Assembly (NCBI GenBank): GCA_021372335.1
Contig: JAJFUR010000024.1
Span: 1 to 49,357, forward strand
Origin: Methanobacteriota archaeon
GTDB lineage: Archaea; Thermoplasmatota; Thermoplasmata; Methanomassiliicoccales; UBA472
Direction: 5' to 3'
Length of the DNA: 49,357 nt
Part shown: positions 31,749-39,659 of the stretch, one piece after another
How the letters are laid out: each line of letters starts with the position of its first letter
Position numbering within the stretch: the stretch's first letter is position 1
Notes under the pieces: model-generated
What the model was told of the DNA's origin: nothing
Database searches by the model: none
Seen by the model: the letters and a program-made list of their open reading frames with translations, nothing else
Translations under genes and position numbers: made by a program

Positions 31749-32341
31749 AGGGCTACGTACACGACGCTGCGGCCCCTCTGCTCGGCGCGGATCGCCCCTT
31801 TCTCGACCAGCTCCAATAGCCTCTGGGAGAGCTCCTCCTCTTCCATCGGCACGGCCTTCAGCAGCTCGTGGAAGGTCCGCCCCTCCCTCAGCTGCTCCAT
31901 CAGGACCGCGCGGGAGCGCTCGGCCCGGAGCTTGGCCTCGGCCTCGGCCACCTCCTCCTGCCGCTCGGCGATGATGGCATCGAGGAACGCCCCGACCCTC
32001 TCGTGGACGGCGGCCTTGAACGCTTCGACGTCCTTCTCGAGCAGGCCGCCCAGGTCCACCGGGTCCATGTTGAGCTCTCGCAGCCGGGCGAGCCGCTGCC
32101 GGTAGCCCGTTGCGGGCTGGCCCTCCATCGCCCCCAGGGTCGGGACGTAGCGCACGCCAAGCCCCCTCAGGGCCTCGTGCAGGCCCTCGAGCACCTGGGC
32201 CAGCTCCGTCTCGTTCAGGACGTCGATCTCATAGCCGGGGACCCCGTGCACCTTCTTGAAGCCCTTGCCCTGGAAGACCTCGTCCACTTTCCCAGGGGAG
32301 CCGCCTTCACCGGAGTATATGACCCTGATGTACGCCTTCAT
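31745..32341 (-). CDS. Unknown protein with C-terminal winged-helix-like region
   Basis: I do not recognise the 198-residue product. The N-terminal 70 residues (MKAYIRVIYSGEGGSPGK, YEIDVLNETELAQVLEGLHE) look like an alpha/beta domain. Residues about 95-150 form a charged helix or coiled coil (FLDAIIAERQEEVAEAEAK). The last 50 residues (FHELLKAVPMEEEELSQRLLELV, then GAIRAEQRGRSVVYV) resemble a winged helix as in DNA-binding proteins. It converges on the epimerase gene with a 4-base overlap and diverges from priS. Regulation of DNA metabolism is only a guess. Confidence 0.6.
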   Translation of the reverse strand: MKAYIRVIYSGEGGSPGKVDEVFQGKGFKKVHGVPGYEIDVLNETELAQVLEGLHEALRGLGVRYVPTLGAMEGQPATGYRQRLARLRELNMDPVDLGGLLEKDVEAFKAAVHERVGAFLDAIIAERQEEVAEAEAKLRAERSRAVLMEQLREGRTFHELLKAVPMEEEELSQRLLELVEKGAIRAEQRGRSVVYVAL

Positions 32342-32417
32342 GCCGATCGGGATAAAATATTAAGGGTTGTCTATATAGTTTGGTATACCGGAAGAACGGC
32401 GGGGATGCCCATCACAA

Positions 32418-32426
32418 CTATTTATC
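32418..32426 (+). promoter_or_regulatory. TATA box of priS
   Basis: CTATTTATC is centred near 32422, which predicts transcription from about 32448. This falls on the GTG at 32449, supporting that start and a leaderless mRNA. Confidence 0.55.
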
Positions 32427-32448
32427 CGGCGGAGGCCATGGGGAGGGC

Positions 32449-33651
32449 GTGAGCAGAGAGGCCGAGTTCGCCACGGAGCTGTTCCGGGACTACTACCGGA
32501 GGGCGCCCCCGCCCGCCCCGGCGGACCTGGGCGCCCGCGAGTTCGGCTTCATGTTCTTCGAGCGGGACTTCGTGCGGCGGCACCTCGGCTTCGCGGAGGA
32601 GAACGACCTCCGCCGCTTCCTGGTGAACCATGTGCCCTCCCATGTCTACTGCTCCTCCGCCCTGTACGACCGCCCGGCCGCCCCCACCATGGACCTGAAG
32701 GGGTGGAGGGGGGCGGACCTCATCTTCGACCTCGACGCCGACCACATCCGGGGGGCGGAGGGGCTGTCCTACGAGGGCATGCTCGCCCTGGTGAAGAAGG
32801 AGGCCATGGCGTTGGTGGACCGCTTCATCCTGGGGGCGTTCGGCTTCGACGAGAGGGACGTGCTGATCTGCTTCTCGGGGGGAAGGGGGTACCACATTCA
32901 CGTCCGGGACCCCCGGGTGCGGGGGCTGGGCGCGCACGAGCGCGGGGAGATCATCGACTTCGTCACCGGCACGGACCTGGACGTGGGGATGCTCTTCCCG
33001 TCCGCCGCGGTGATGAGGAAGGACCTCAAGGAGAAGGTGCGGGTGGAGCGGGCCTTCAAGGTCCCCGGCAAGGACGAGGGCGGCTGGCGCCTCTTCGGCC
33101 GGGAGGCGGTGGAGCGGGTGGCCAAAGAGGTGGCCGTGATGAGCGCCCAGGGGCTTCGGGAGCGCTACCCTTTCCTGGAGAGGGCCAAGGACGCCACCTT
33201 GGACGAGATGCGGCGCTCCCTGCACGACCGGCGGGGCGAGGCCACCGGGCTGGAGCTCATCCTGCGGGAGGACAGCCTGGAGTACATCACCTCCGATCGG
33301 GCGAAGGAGCTGTTCATCGAGATGGTGATGCGGACCCTGAAGGACCGGATGGCGGGGCAGATCGATGAACCGGTGACGCGGGACGTGAAGCGCCTGATCC
33401 GCCTCCCCGGCTCGCTGCACGGCAAGACCGGGCTCCGGGTGGTGCCCCTCCGCCGGGACCAGATGGACGCTTTCGACCCCCTCAGGGACGCGGTGCCCGA
33501 GACCTTCCCGGACGCCCCCACCAAGGTCGTCCTGAAGGAGAGGACGGACATCAGGATCCGGGATTGCCACGTCCGGGGGGCCGGCGAGGTCGAGGTCCCA
33601 GCCTACGCCGCCCTCTTCCTGGTGCTCAGGAAGTGGGCCACCCTGGCCTGA
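32449..33651 (+). CDS. priS: DNA primase small (catalytic) subunit PriS
   Basis: The 400-residue protein is the archaeo-eukaryotic primase subunit that makes RNA primers. Motifs are REFGFMFFERDFVRRHLGF, SSALYDRP, the catalytic D-x-D in LIFDLDADH, and CFSGGRGYHIHV with the S-G-x-x-G-x-H signature. DVKRLIRLPGSLHGKTGLRV is the third active-site block. The start is GTG 32449: it is in frame, has GGGAGGG just before it, and matches the TATA-predicted start. The open frame upstream to 32380 has no family similarity. The large subunit PriL is not in the window. Confidence 0.95.
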   Translation: MSREAEFATELFRDYYRRAPPPAPADLGAREFGFMFFERDFVRRHLGFAEENDLRRFLVNHVPSHVYCSSALYDRPAAPTMDLKGWRGADLIFDLDADHIRGAEGLSYEGMLALVKKEAMALVDRFILGAFGFDERDVLICFSGGRGYHIHVRDPRVRGLGAHERGEIIDFVTGTDLDVGMLFPSAAVMRKDLKEKVRVERAFKVPGKDEGGWRLFGREAVERVAKEVAVMSAQGLRERYPFLERAKDATLDEMRRSLHDRRGEATGLELILREDSLEYITSDRAKELFIEMVMRTLKDRMAGQIDEPVTRDVKRLIRLPGSLHGKTGLRVVPLRRDQMDAFDPLRDAVPETFPDAPTKVVLKERTDIRIRDCHVRGAGEVEVPAYAALFLVLRKWATLA

Positions 33652-33710
33652 TGCGCCCGGCCCTTACAGGAACCTTTATTAAGTGGCCAGGGAATTATTT
33701 GCGGGTTCCC

Positions 33711-34550
33711 ATGAAATATGACAGCGGCCATTTCGAGGGCGGGTATCGCCTCATGCACATCCACCGCACCAAGCGGGACCTGTTCCTCGTGCAGGCCGTC
33801 CTGGTCCTGGTCTTCGCCGCCTACCTTGTCTATGCAGGCGGGGGCTTCAGCGCCAAACCGTTCTACCTGGGCATCGACTCGTTCCTCTACTTCGTGCTCA
33901 TAATGGCGCTCCTAATGATGGTGGAGGCCTACGTGTTCACCGTCCTGGAGATGAGGTTCGTGAAGAGCGCGAGCGCCAAGTTCATCATCACCCAGCGGGC
34001 GTTCCGAAGCGCGCTGGCCTGGACCCTGGTCTGGGTGGTGGTGCTCATGGTGTTCGCCCTGCCGTTCGTACCCGAGGCGGTGCAGGACGCTACGAGGAGT
34101 CGAGGGGAGCTGGTCGCGGGCCCGTCGGACGCGCCCGGGCAGTTCGAGCTTTTCAACACGGACCTCTTCGGGCTCACCGAGGTCTCGACCATCAATGTGC
34201 GGGCGCAGGAAGCGGTGGAGGTGTTCGTGCTCACCGAGCACAACTACCTGCTCTTCAAGGACGACGGCATGGACATGCTTGCCCTGTACCGCGTGAACGT
34301 CAACGACCACCTGGCCGCGCCCGACCTCACCATCGATTTCCCGGACATGCCCCGGGGCAGGTTCTATGTGTTGTTCTACTCGGTGAGCGGGGGCCCGGTG
34401 GAGGTGGAGTACACCATCGAGCATGAGATCGCCAACAGCCTGATGGACTACATGCCGCTGATGGCCATCGCGTTCATCGCGGTCAACGGCGTGGCCGCGG
34501 GGTACATGCTCCTGCTCAACCGCCAGAACAGGCAGGGCATCTACCGGTGA
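33711..34550 (+). CDS. Unknown membrane protein with extracytoplasmic domain
   Basis: The 279-residue protein (ATG 33711) has hydrophobic helices at about 25-45 (LFLVQAVLVLVFAAYLVYAG), 55-80 (FLYFVLIMALLMMVEAYVF) and 103-122 (LAWTLVWVVVLMVFALPFV). A soluble region of about 120 residues rich in beta-type sequence follows (VEVFVLTEHNYLLF, GRFYVLFYSVSGGPVEVEYTI). A last helix (LMAIAFIAVNGVAAGYMLLL) comes before a basic tail. I do not recognise the family. The TATA-like CTTTATTAAG at 33673-33682 supports the start. It overlaps the convergent radical SAM gene by 10 bases. Confidence 0.6.
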   Translation: MKYDSGHFEGGYRLMHIHRTKRDLFLVQAVLVLVFAAYLVYAGGGFSAKPFYLGIDSFLYFVLIMALLMMVEAYVFTVLEMRFVKSASAKFIITQRAFRSALAWTLVWVVVLMVFALPFVPEAVQDATRSRGELVAGPSDAPGQFELFNTDLFGLTEVSTINVRAQEAVEVFVLTEHNYLLFKDDGMDMLALYRVNVNDHLAAPDLTIDFPDMPRGRFYVLFYSVSGGPVEVEYTIEHEIANSLMDYMPLMAIAFIAVNGVAAGYMLLLNRQNRQGIYR

Positions 34551-35350
34551 AGGGCGCAGCACACCGGGCGCTCCTCCAGCGCCCATCCTTTCTCAATGAT
34601 CGCCCGGACCGTGCCCTCCGTGGGGTTGGCGATCCCCGCGGCCCCGGCCTCCAGCGCCGTGATCTCCACGTCCGGGCGGCCTCGGGGCCGCATGCAGCCG
34701 AGCAGGACCGGGGGGCCGTCGGCCCCTTCGCGCACCGCGCGGAGCAGCCGGGCCTCCCATTCGCCCACCCTCCTCCCCATCAGCATCAGGAGGACGACGC
34801 ATGCCGCGTCCCTCCGGCCGGCGGCGCGCACCGCCTCCAGCTCGCGCTCCTCATCCCCAAGGCCAAGGAGGATGTGGGGCGCCACCCTGCCGGGGGCGGC
34901 CCGGCAGAGCGCGTCCAGGGAGTCGAGGTAGTCCTGCGGGGACCGGGCGAGGTGCATCTGCGTCGCAATGGCCACGGGGTCCAGCACGAGGTCGAAGGCG
35001 ATGCGGTCGGCCCGGCTGGCCGCGAGCAGCCTCCCCTCCTGGGGAGAGACGAGCCCGGGGTGCACGTTCACCAGCAGGCGGGTCGTGGCCTTTATCTCCC
35101 TTATCGCCGGGAGGAACGGCCCGATCGGCACCCTGCCCTGTGCGTCGCACCCCCCGCTCAGGAGCAGCCCCGTCCCCCCTTCCCGCTCCAGTCGCGCGGC
35201 GAAGGAAAGCAGGGCCGGGGGGGACACGGCCGGGACCATCCCCCGCAGGAAGCGCCCTTGGCAATGCTCGCACATGAGGACGCAGTCGGCCCCCGTCACT
35301 GAGACGGAGGGGAACCGCTTTCCGGGACGGTAGACGGCGATGGTCCTCAT
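34541..35350 (-). CDS. Radical SAM superfamily protein
   Basis: From ATG 35350 the protein has 269 residues. The cluster motif is CVLMCEHC (C-x3-C-x2-C) near residue 28. LLLSGGCDAQGRVPI is the usual glycine-rich SAM-binding stretch. A TIM-barrel-like order continues through LLVNVHPGL, RIAFDLVLDP and HILLGLGDEE. It belongs to an archaeal set of small radical SAM proteins resembling biotin/lipoate synthase-like enzymes; the substrate is unknown. The start is chosen because MRTIAVYRPGKRFPSVS precedes the motif at the expected distance. The longer open frame upstream is less likely. Confidence 0.8.
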   Translation of the reverse strand: MRTIAVYRPGKRFPSVSVTGADCVLMCEHCQGRFLRGMVPAVSPPALLSFAARLEREGGTGLLLSGGCDAQGRVPIGPFLPAIREIKATTRLLVNVHPGLVSPQEGRLLAASRADRIAFDLVLDPVAIATQMHLARSPQDYLDSLDALCRAAPGRVAPHILLGLGDEERELEAVRAAGRRDAACVVLLMLMGRRVGEWEARLLRAVREGADGPPVLLGCMRPRGRPDVEITALEAGAAGIANPTEGTVRAIIEKGWALEERPVCCALHR

Positions 35351-35469
35351 GGCACGGGGATCGATGGCGCCCGAGGGCTTCGTTCTATTGGTCGGTGGAT
35401 AACACACGCGGAGCGGAGGGACCAAAAGCTTTATTGGGCGAAGCCCGTTCCTCGGCCGAGGCAATCCCG

Positions 35470-35715
35470 ATGAAGGCTTTCCAGGTGATCGGCTCCTACG
35501 ATGCGAGCAGGGTTGGCTACCGCAAGAGCATCCAGAGGTTCAATGTACAGGTGGCGGCCGCCGATGAGGCCGCGGCGAAGGAGAAGGTGCTGTCCGACCT
35601 GGGCAGCAAGCACCGCAAGAAGCGGCCCGAGATAACCTTCACCGAGATAAGGCCCTTGAGCCCGTCCGAGGTGACCGACCCGGTCGTGAAGCACCAGATC
35701 GGTGAGGGGAGATGA
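35470..35715 (+). CDS. rplX: Ribosomal protein LX (L18a/eL20)
   Basis: The 81-residue protein (MKAFQVIGSYDASRVGY...) matches archaeal LX, the L18Ae-type large-subunit protein: FNVQVAAADEAAAKEKVLSDLGSKHRKKR and ITFTEIRPLSPSEV. ATG 35470 is preceded by GAGG in the leader, and a TATA-like GCTTTATTGG at 35428-35437 predicts a start near 35459. Its stop overlaps the prefoldin start by 4 bases (ATGA). The order LX - prefoldin alpha - ftsY is a known archaeal translation/targeting operon. Confidence 0.92.
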   Translation: MKAFQVIGSYDASRVGYRKSIQRFNVQVAAADEAAAKEKVLSDLGSKHRKKRPEITFTEIRPLSPSEVTDPVVKHQIGEGR

Positions 35716-36137
35716 ACGAGCAGGAACTACGCCAGGCCATGAGCGCCATCGAGGCCTACAAGGCCCAGCTCGAGGCCGTCAACGAACAGTCCCAGCTCCT
35801 GCAGATGTCCCTGGAGGACCATTCCCGGGCCAAGGACACGCTGGAGGCCGTGGCCAAGGGAAGGCCGGGGGAGGAGGTGCTCATGCCGATAGGCGGGGGC
35901 GCCTTCGTCTACGCGGCCATAGCGAAGACCGACCGGGCGCTGGTAGGCGTGGGCAGCGGCGTTTCCATCGACCGGCCGATGGAGGAGGCCATCGCCGCGG
36001 TGAACGCACGCATCGGGGAGCTGATGGACGCCCTGAAGAAGGTGGGGGAGAGCGGCACCGTCCTGGAGGCCAAGATCGAGCAGCTCACCCAGGCCGTCGA
36101 GCAGGAGTACCAGAGGATGCGCAAGGGCCAGAAGTGA
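35712..36137 (+). CDS. pfdA: Prefoldin alpha subunit
   Basis: The 141-residue protein has the prefoldin shape: an N-terminal coiled coil (1-50, LRQAMSAIEAYKAQLEAVNEQ), a beta-hairpin pair with VLMPIGGGAFVYAAI and VLVGVGSGVSIDRP-like strands (residues about 57-85), and a C-terminal coiled coil (90-138). Two alpha subunits and four beta subunits form the jellyfish-shaped chaperone that hands unfolded proteins to the thermosome. It overlaps the LX stop by 4 bases and is followed by ftsY after 7 bases. Confidence 0.93.
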   Translation: MNEQELRQAMSAIEAYKAQLEAVNEQSQLLQMSLEDHSRAKDTLEAVAKGRPGEEVLMPIGGGAFVYAAIAKTDRALVGVGSGVSIDRPMEEAIAAVNARIGELMDALKKVGESGTVLEAKIEQLTQAVEQEYQRMRKGQK

Positions 36138-36144
36138 GCGGGCC

Positions 36145-37086
36145 ATGTTCGAGTCCCTGAAGAAGCTCCTGGGCCTGAGCAAGAAGGAGATCGAGCCCAC
36201 CGCCAAGGTGGAGGAGGTCGTCGGCGATTCCGGGAAGCGGATCTCGGAGCGGGACCTGGACGAGCTCCTCTGGGAGCTGGAGCTCGTTCTGTTGGAGGCG
36301 GACGTCGCCCTGCCCATCGTGGAGGAGATCAAGGCGTCCGTCCGGGCGGACCTCCTGGGAAAGCGGGTCGATCGCTCCTACAAGGTGGAGGACGCGATCG
36401 AGCTCGCCCTCAAGAACGCCGTGCGCGCCGTGCTGAAGGGCAGCGAGTTCGATTTCGACGCCTTCGTCGCCACGCATGAGCGGCCGGTCGTCATCATGTT
36501 CCTGGGGATCAACGGGACGGGCAAGACGACGGTCATAGCTAAGATCGCCCATCGGCTACAGGGGCAGGGGCTGAGCGTCGTGCTCTCCGCGTCCGACACG
36601 TTCAGGGCGGGGGCAATCGAACAGCTTGCGGTACACGGCGAACGGCTCGGCGCCAAGGTCGTGCGGCACCAGGCGGGCGGGGACCCGGCGGCCGTGGCGT
36701 ACGATGCGGTGGAGCACGCCAAGGCCCGGAAGAGGGACGTGGTGCTCGTGGACACCGCGGGGCGCATGCAGACCAACGCCAACCTGATGGACGAGATGAA
36801 GAAGATCAAGCGCGTGGTGAGACCGCATCTCACGGTCTTCGTGGGGGATTCCCTGGCCGGCAACGACGCGATCGAGCAGGCGAGGGCGTTCGAGCGGGAG
36901 ATCGGTATCGACGCGGTCATCCTGACGAAGATCGACGCCGACGCCAAGGGCGGGGCGGCGCTCTCCATCGCGCACTCCATCAAGAAGCCGATAGCCTTCC
37001 TGTCCACCGGGCAGGGGTACGAGGACCTGATAAGGTTCGACAGTCAGTGGATGGTGGACCGGCTGTTCGGCAATGGGCGCGAATGA
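36145..37086 (+). CDS. ftsY: Signal recognition particle receptor FtsY
   Basis: The 313-residue GTPase has an N domain (RISERDLDELLWELELVLLEADVAL) and a G domain with G1 GINGTGKTTVIAKIA, DTFRAGAIEQL, G3 DTAGRMQTN, G4 TKIDADAKGG and the closing FLSTGQGYEDLIRFD. It docks the signal recognition particle at the membrane for co-translational insertion. The acidic N-terminal extension of bacterial FtsY is short here, as usual in archaea. It is the last gene of the LX-pfdA-ftsY operon. Confidence 0.95.
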   Translation: MFESLKKLLGLSKKEIEPTAKVEEVVGDSGKRISERDLDELLWELELVLLEADVALPIVEEIKASVRADLLGKRVDRSYKVEDAIELALKNAVRAVLKGSEFDFDAFVATHERPVVIMFLGINGTGKTTVIAKIAHRLQGQGLSVVLSASDTFRAGAIEQLAVHGERLGAKVVRHQAGGDPAAVAYDAVEHAKARKRDVVLVDTAGRMQTNANLMDEMKKIKRVVRPHLTVFVGDSLAGNDAIEQARAFEREIGIDAVILTKIDADAKGGAALSIAHSIKKPIAFLSTGQGYEDLIRFDSQWMVDRLFGNGRE

Positions 37087-37089
37087 GCC

Positions 37090-38340
37090 TCAGGCCTTGA
37101 ACTGGCTGCCGCAGCAGAGCGCCGCCAGCACCGTGGCGTACACCTTGGCGTCGTTCACCAGGTTGTCGATGACGCAGTACTCGTTCGGCTGGTGCGCCAG
37201 CTCCTCTATCGTCTGCCAGACGTAGGCGTCCATGCCCGCGAGGCGGAAGAAGTTGGCGCACGTCCCGCCTCCGATGCCCACCGGCCTGGGCTCCACCCCG
37301 AGCACGCGCTGCACCGCCCACCTCAGCGCCCTCATCCCCTCCCCCTCCGGGTCCGAGGGGCGGCCGCTCCTCGTCAGCTGCACCGGCTCCACCCTTATCC
37401 TGGCGCCGGTCTTCTGCTCGAAGATGTCGGTGATGGCGGTGATGTCGCTTTGGACCGCGTCCAGATCGTAGCGGGGCAGGACCCTGCAGTCAAAGTAGAA
37501 CACGTCCTCCCCGGGGATCGTGTTGACGTTCCCCACCGTCTGCAGCCGCTTGGTCGGCTCGAACGTCGACCGGTCAGGGGTGAACAGCGGGTCCCGCTCC
37601 CCGTACTTCCGCTGCAGGAACTCCTGCAGGAAGACGATGAGTTCGGAGCCGACCCGCATGGCGTTGATGCCCAGGTCCGGGCGGGAGGCGTGCACCTGCC
37701 TCCCGGTCACGGTGAACTTGAGCCAGAGGATGTGCTTCTCCGCTATCTCCACCTCGTCCCCCCGCGGGGTCCCGTGGTCCGGGACGAAGATGATGTCCCC
37801 CGGCTTGAAGACGCCCTCCTGCAGGAGGAACCGGATGCCCTTCTCGTTCCCCGCCTCCTCGTCCGCAACGAGGGCGATGCCCAGCCCCCTCTCCAATTCC
37901 ACACCCGTGCTCATCAGGGTCTCGGCGGCGAAGAGGCCGGAGATGATGGCCTGCCCGTTGTCCTCCGCCCCCAGCCCGTAGAGCTTGCCGTCGACCAATC
38001 GGGGCGAGAAGGGCGGCGTGCTCCAGGCGCTCAGGTCCCCTGGGGGAACGGTGTCCATGTGCGCCACTATCCAGACCGTCTGGTCCGCCTTCCCTCTCCT
38101 CCGGGCGATGATGTTGGGCCTCAGCCTCAGCCGGACCCTCTCATCGAGGGCGTCGTACATCTCCACGTCGTCGAACTTGGAATGGTCCAGGATGTCCCTT
38201 AGATAGCGGGACCTCTCCAGCTCCCCGCTCCCCCCGCTCTCCGGGCCGATCGCAGGGATCCGTATGAGTTCGCTGAGGGCCTCGACCATCTCCTCCCGGT
38301 GGGACCCGACTTGGGCCAGTAGCTGTTCCAGGCTGGGCAT
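37090..38340 (-). CDS. M20 family metallopeptidase (ArgE/DapE/CPG2-like)
   Basis: The 416-residue protein has the di-zinc M20 layout: VAHMDTVPPGD (first ligand His and Asp), GAEDNGQAII (bridging Asp), VADEEAGNEKG (general base Glu and ligand Glu), VPDHGTP, and the dimerisation domain with TVTGRQVHASRPDLGINA. IGGGTCANFFRLAG carries the late conserved block. M20 enzymes remove amide-linked groups from amino acids or peptides; the substrate is undetermined (deacetylase, desuccinylase or dipeptidase). It converges with ftsY with 3 bases between stops. Confidence 0.88.
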   Translation of the reverse strand: MPSLEQLLAQVGSHREEMVEALSELIRIPAIGPESGGSGELERSRYLRDILDHSKFDDVEMYDALDERVRLRLRPNIIARRRGKADQTVWIVAHMDTVPPGDLSAWSTPPFSPRLVDGKLYGLGAEDNGQAIISGLFAAETLMSTGVELERGLGIALVADEEAGNEKGIRFLLQEGVFKPGDIIFVPDHGTPRGDEVEIAEKHILWLKFTVTGRQVHASRPDLGINAMRVGSELIVFLQEFLQRKYGERDPLFTPDRSTFEPTKRLQTVGNVNTIPGEDVFYFDCRVLPRYDLDAVQSDITAITDIFEQKTGARIRVEPVQLTRSGRPSDPEGEGMRALRWAVQRVLGVEPRPVGIGGGTCANFFRLAGMDAYVWQTIEELAHQPNEYCVIDNLVNDAKVYATVLAALCCGSQFKA

Positions 38341-38391
38341 TGAAATCGATAATGATTGCGATTGCCCATATAAGATTTATTTGGAGGCGGC

Positions 38392-39567
38392 CTAGGCGCG
38401 GACCACCATCGAGACGGCGTTCCCTCCGCCGAGGCACAGGGTGGCCAGGCCGGTGCGCTTGCCCCGGTCCTTCAGGGCGTAGACCAGGGAGGTGAGCACC
38501 CTGGCGCCGGAGCAGCCGATCGGGTGGCCGAGGGCCACCGCCCCGCCGTTGACATTGAAGCGGTCCTCGGGGACCCCCAGCTCGGAGCGCACGGCCACGG
38601 AGGCGGTGGCGAAGGCCTCGTTGTGCTCGAAGAGGTCGATGTCTCCGATGTCCATCCCCAGCCTGTCGAGGAGCCTGCGGGTCGTGGGGATGGGCGCCTC
38701 CATGATCCATTCCGGGCGGGTGCCGCCCGTCGCGTATCCGACTATCTCCGCCATCGGCCCTATCCCCTTGGCCTCGGCGTACCTGCGCGAGCAGACCACG
38801 AGGGCGGCCGCCCCGTCGCTGAGCTGGGAGGCGTTGCCGGCGGTGACGATGCCGTCCTTCTTGAAGGCCGGGGACAGTTTGGCCAACACCTCGGGGGTGG
38901 TGTCCGGGCGGATGCCCTCGTCCTTGTCGAAGACCGTCTCGCCCTTCTTCCCCTTCACCATCACCGGGGCGATCTCCCTGTCGAAGCGCCCCTCGCTCTG
39001 CGCCCGGTGCGCTTTGACGTGGGATTCATACGCCAGCAAGTCGGCCTGTTCGCGGGTGACGTGGAAGCGTTCGGCCACCGTCTCCGCCGTCATGCCCATG
39101 TGCACATCCGTGAACGCATCCCAGAGCCCGTCGCGCACCATGTGGTCGATGGCCTTGCCGTCCCCGAGCCGGTAGCCGAAGCGGGCCTGCGGGAGCAGGT
39201 AGGGCGCCGCGTTCATGTTCTCCATCCCCCCGGCGACGATGACCTGGTACTCCCCGGCCTTGATGGCATTGGCCGCGAGCATCACCGCCTTCATCCCCGA
39301 GCCGCATACCTTGTTGATCGTGGTGGAGCCGATCTCGACGGGCAGCCCCGCGCCGATCGCTGCCTGCCTCGCCGGGTTCTGCCCCAGCGAGGCGGAGAGC
39401 ACGTTGCCCATGAGGCATTCCTCTATGTCCGATGGCATCAGGCCGGAGCGCTCCACGGCCGCCCTGATGGCGACGCTTCCCAGTACGGGCGCTGGAACGT
39501 CCCTGAGGCTTCCGTTGAACTTGCCTATGGCGGTCCTGGCCGTGCCTATGATCACTACGTCCTCCAT
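38392..39567 (-). CDS. Acetyl-CoA C-acetyltransferase (thiolase)
   Basis: The 391-residue protein from ATG 39567 is a complete thiolase. It has acylated Cys in INKVCGSGMKAVMLAA, the His block NVNGGAVALGHPIGCSGAR, HNEAFA, and C-terminal CLGGGNAVSMVV with the second catalytic Cys. It condenses two acetyl-CoA to acetoacetyl-CoA, or the reverse. The sequence looks like the bacterial PhaA/AtoB type rather than the thiolase that sits with HMG-CoA synthase and DUF35 in many archaea. No mevalonate gene is adjacent, so horizontal transfer and a role in fatty or amino acid catabolism are possible. Confidence 0.93.
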   Translation of the reverse strand: MEDVVIIGTARTAIGKFNGSLRDVPAPVLGSVAIRAAVERSGLMPSDIEECLMGNVLSASLGQNPARQAAIGAGLPVEIGSTTINKVCGSGMKAVMLAANAIKAGEYQVIVAGGMENMNAAPYLLPQARFGYRLGDGKAIDHMVRDGLWDAFTDVHMGMTAETVAERFHVTREQADLLAYESHVKAHRAQSEGRFDREIAPVMVKGKKGETVFDKDEGIRPDTTPEVLAKLSPAFKKDGIVTAGNASQLSDGAAALVVCSRRYAEAKGIGPMAEIVGYATGGTRPEWIMEAPIPTTRRLLDRLGMDIGDIDLFEHNEAFATASVAVRSELGVPEDRFNVNGGAVALGHPIGCSGARVLTSLVYALKDRGKRTGLATLCLGGGNAVSMVVRA

Positions 39568-39659
39568 GGTCCTCACCCCGCCAGCTGGCTTGTCTGGCTC
39601 GAGAGTCAAACGGCGAGGGGGTATAAATCAGTGTCGATATCGGCCTACGGCTGATGTCG

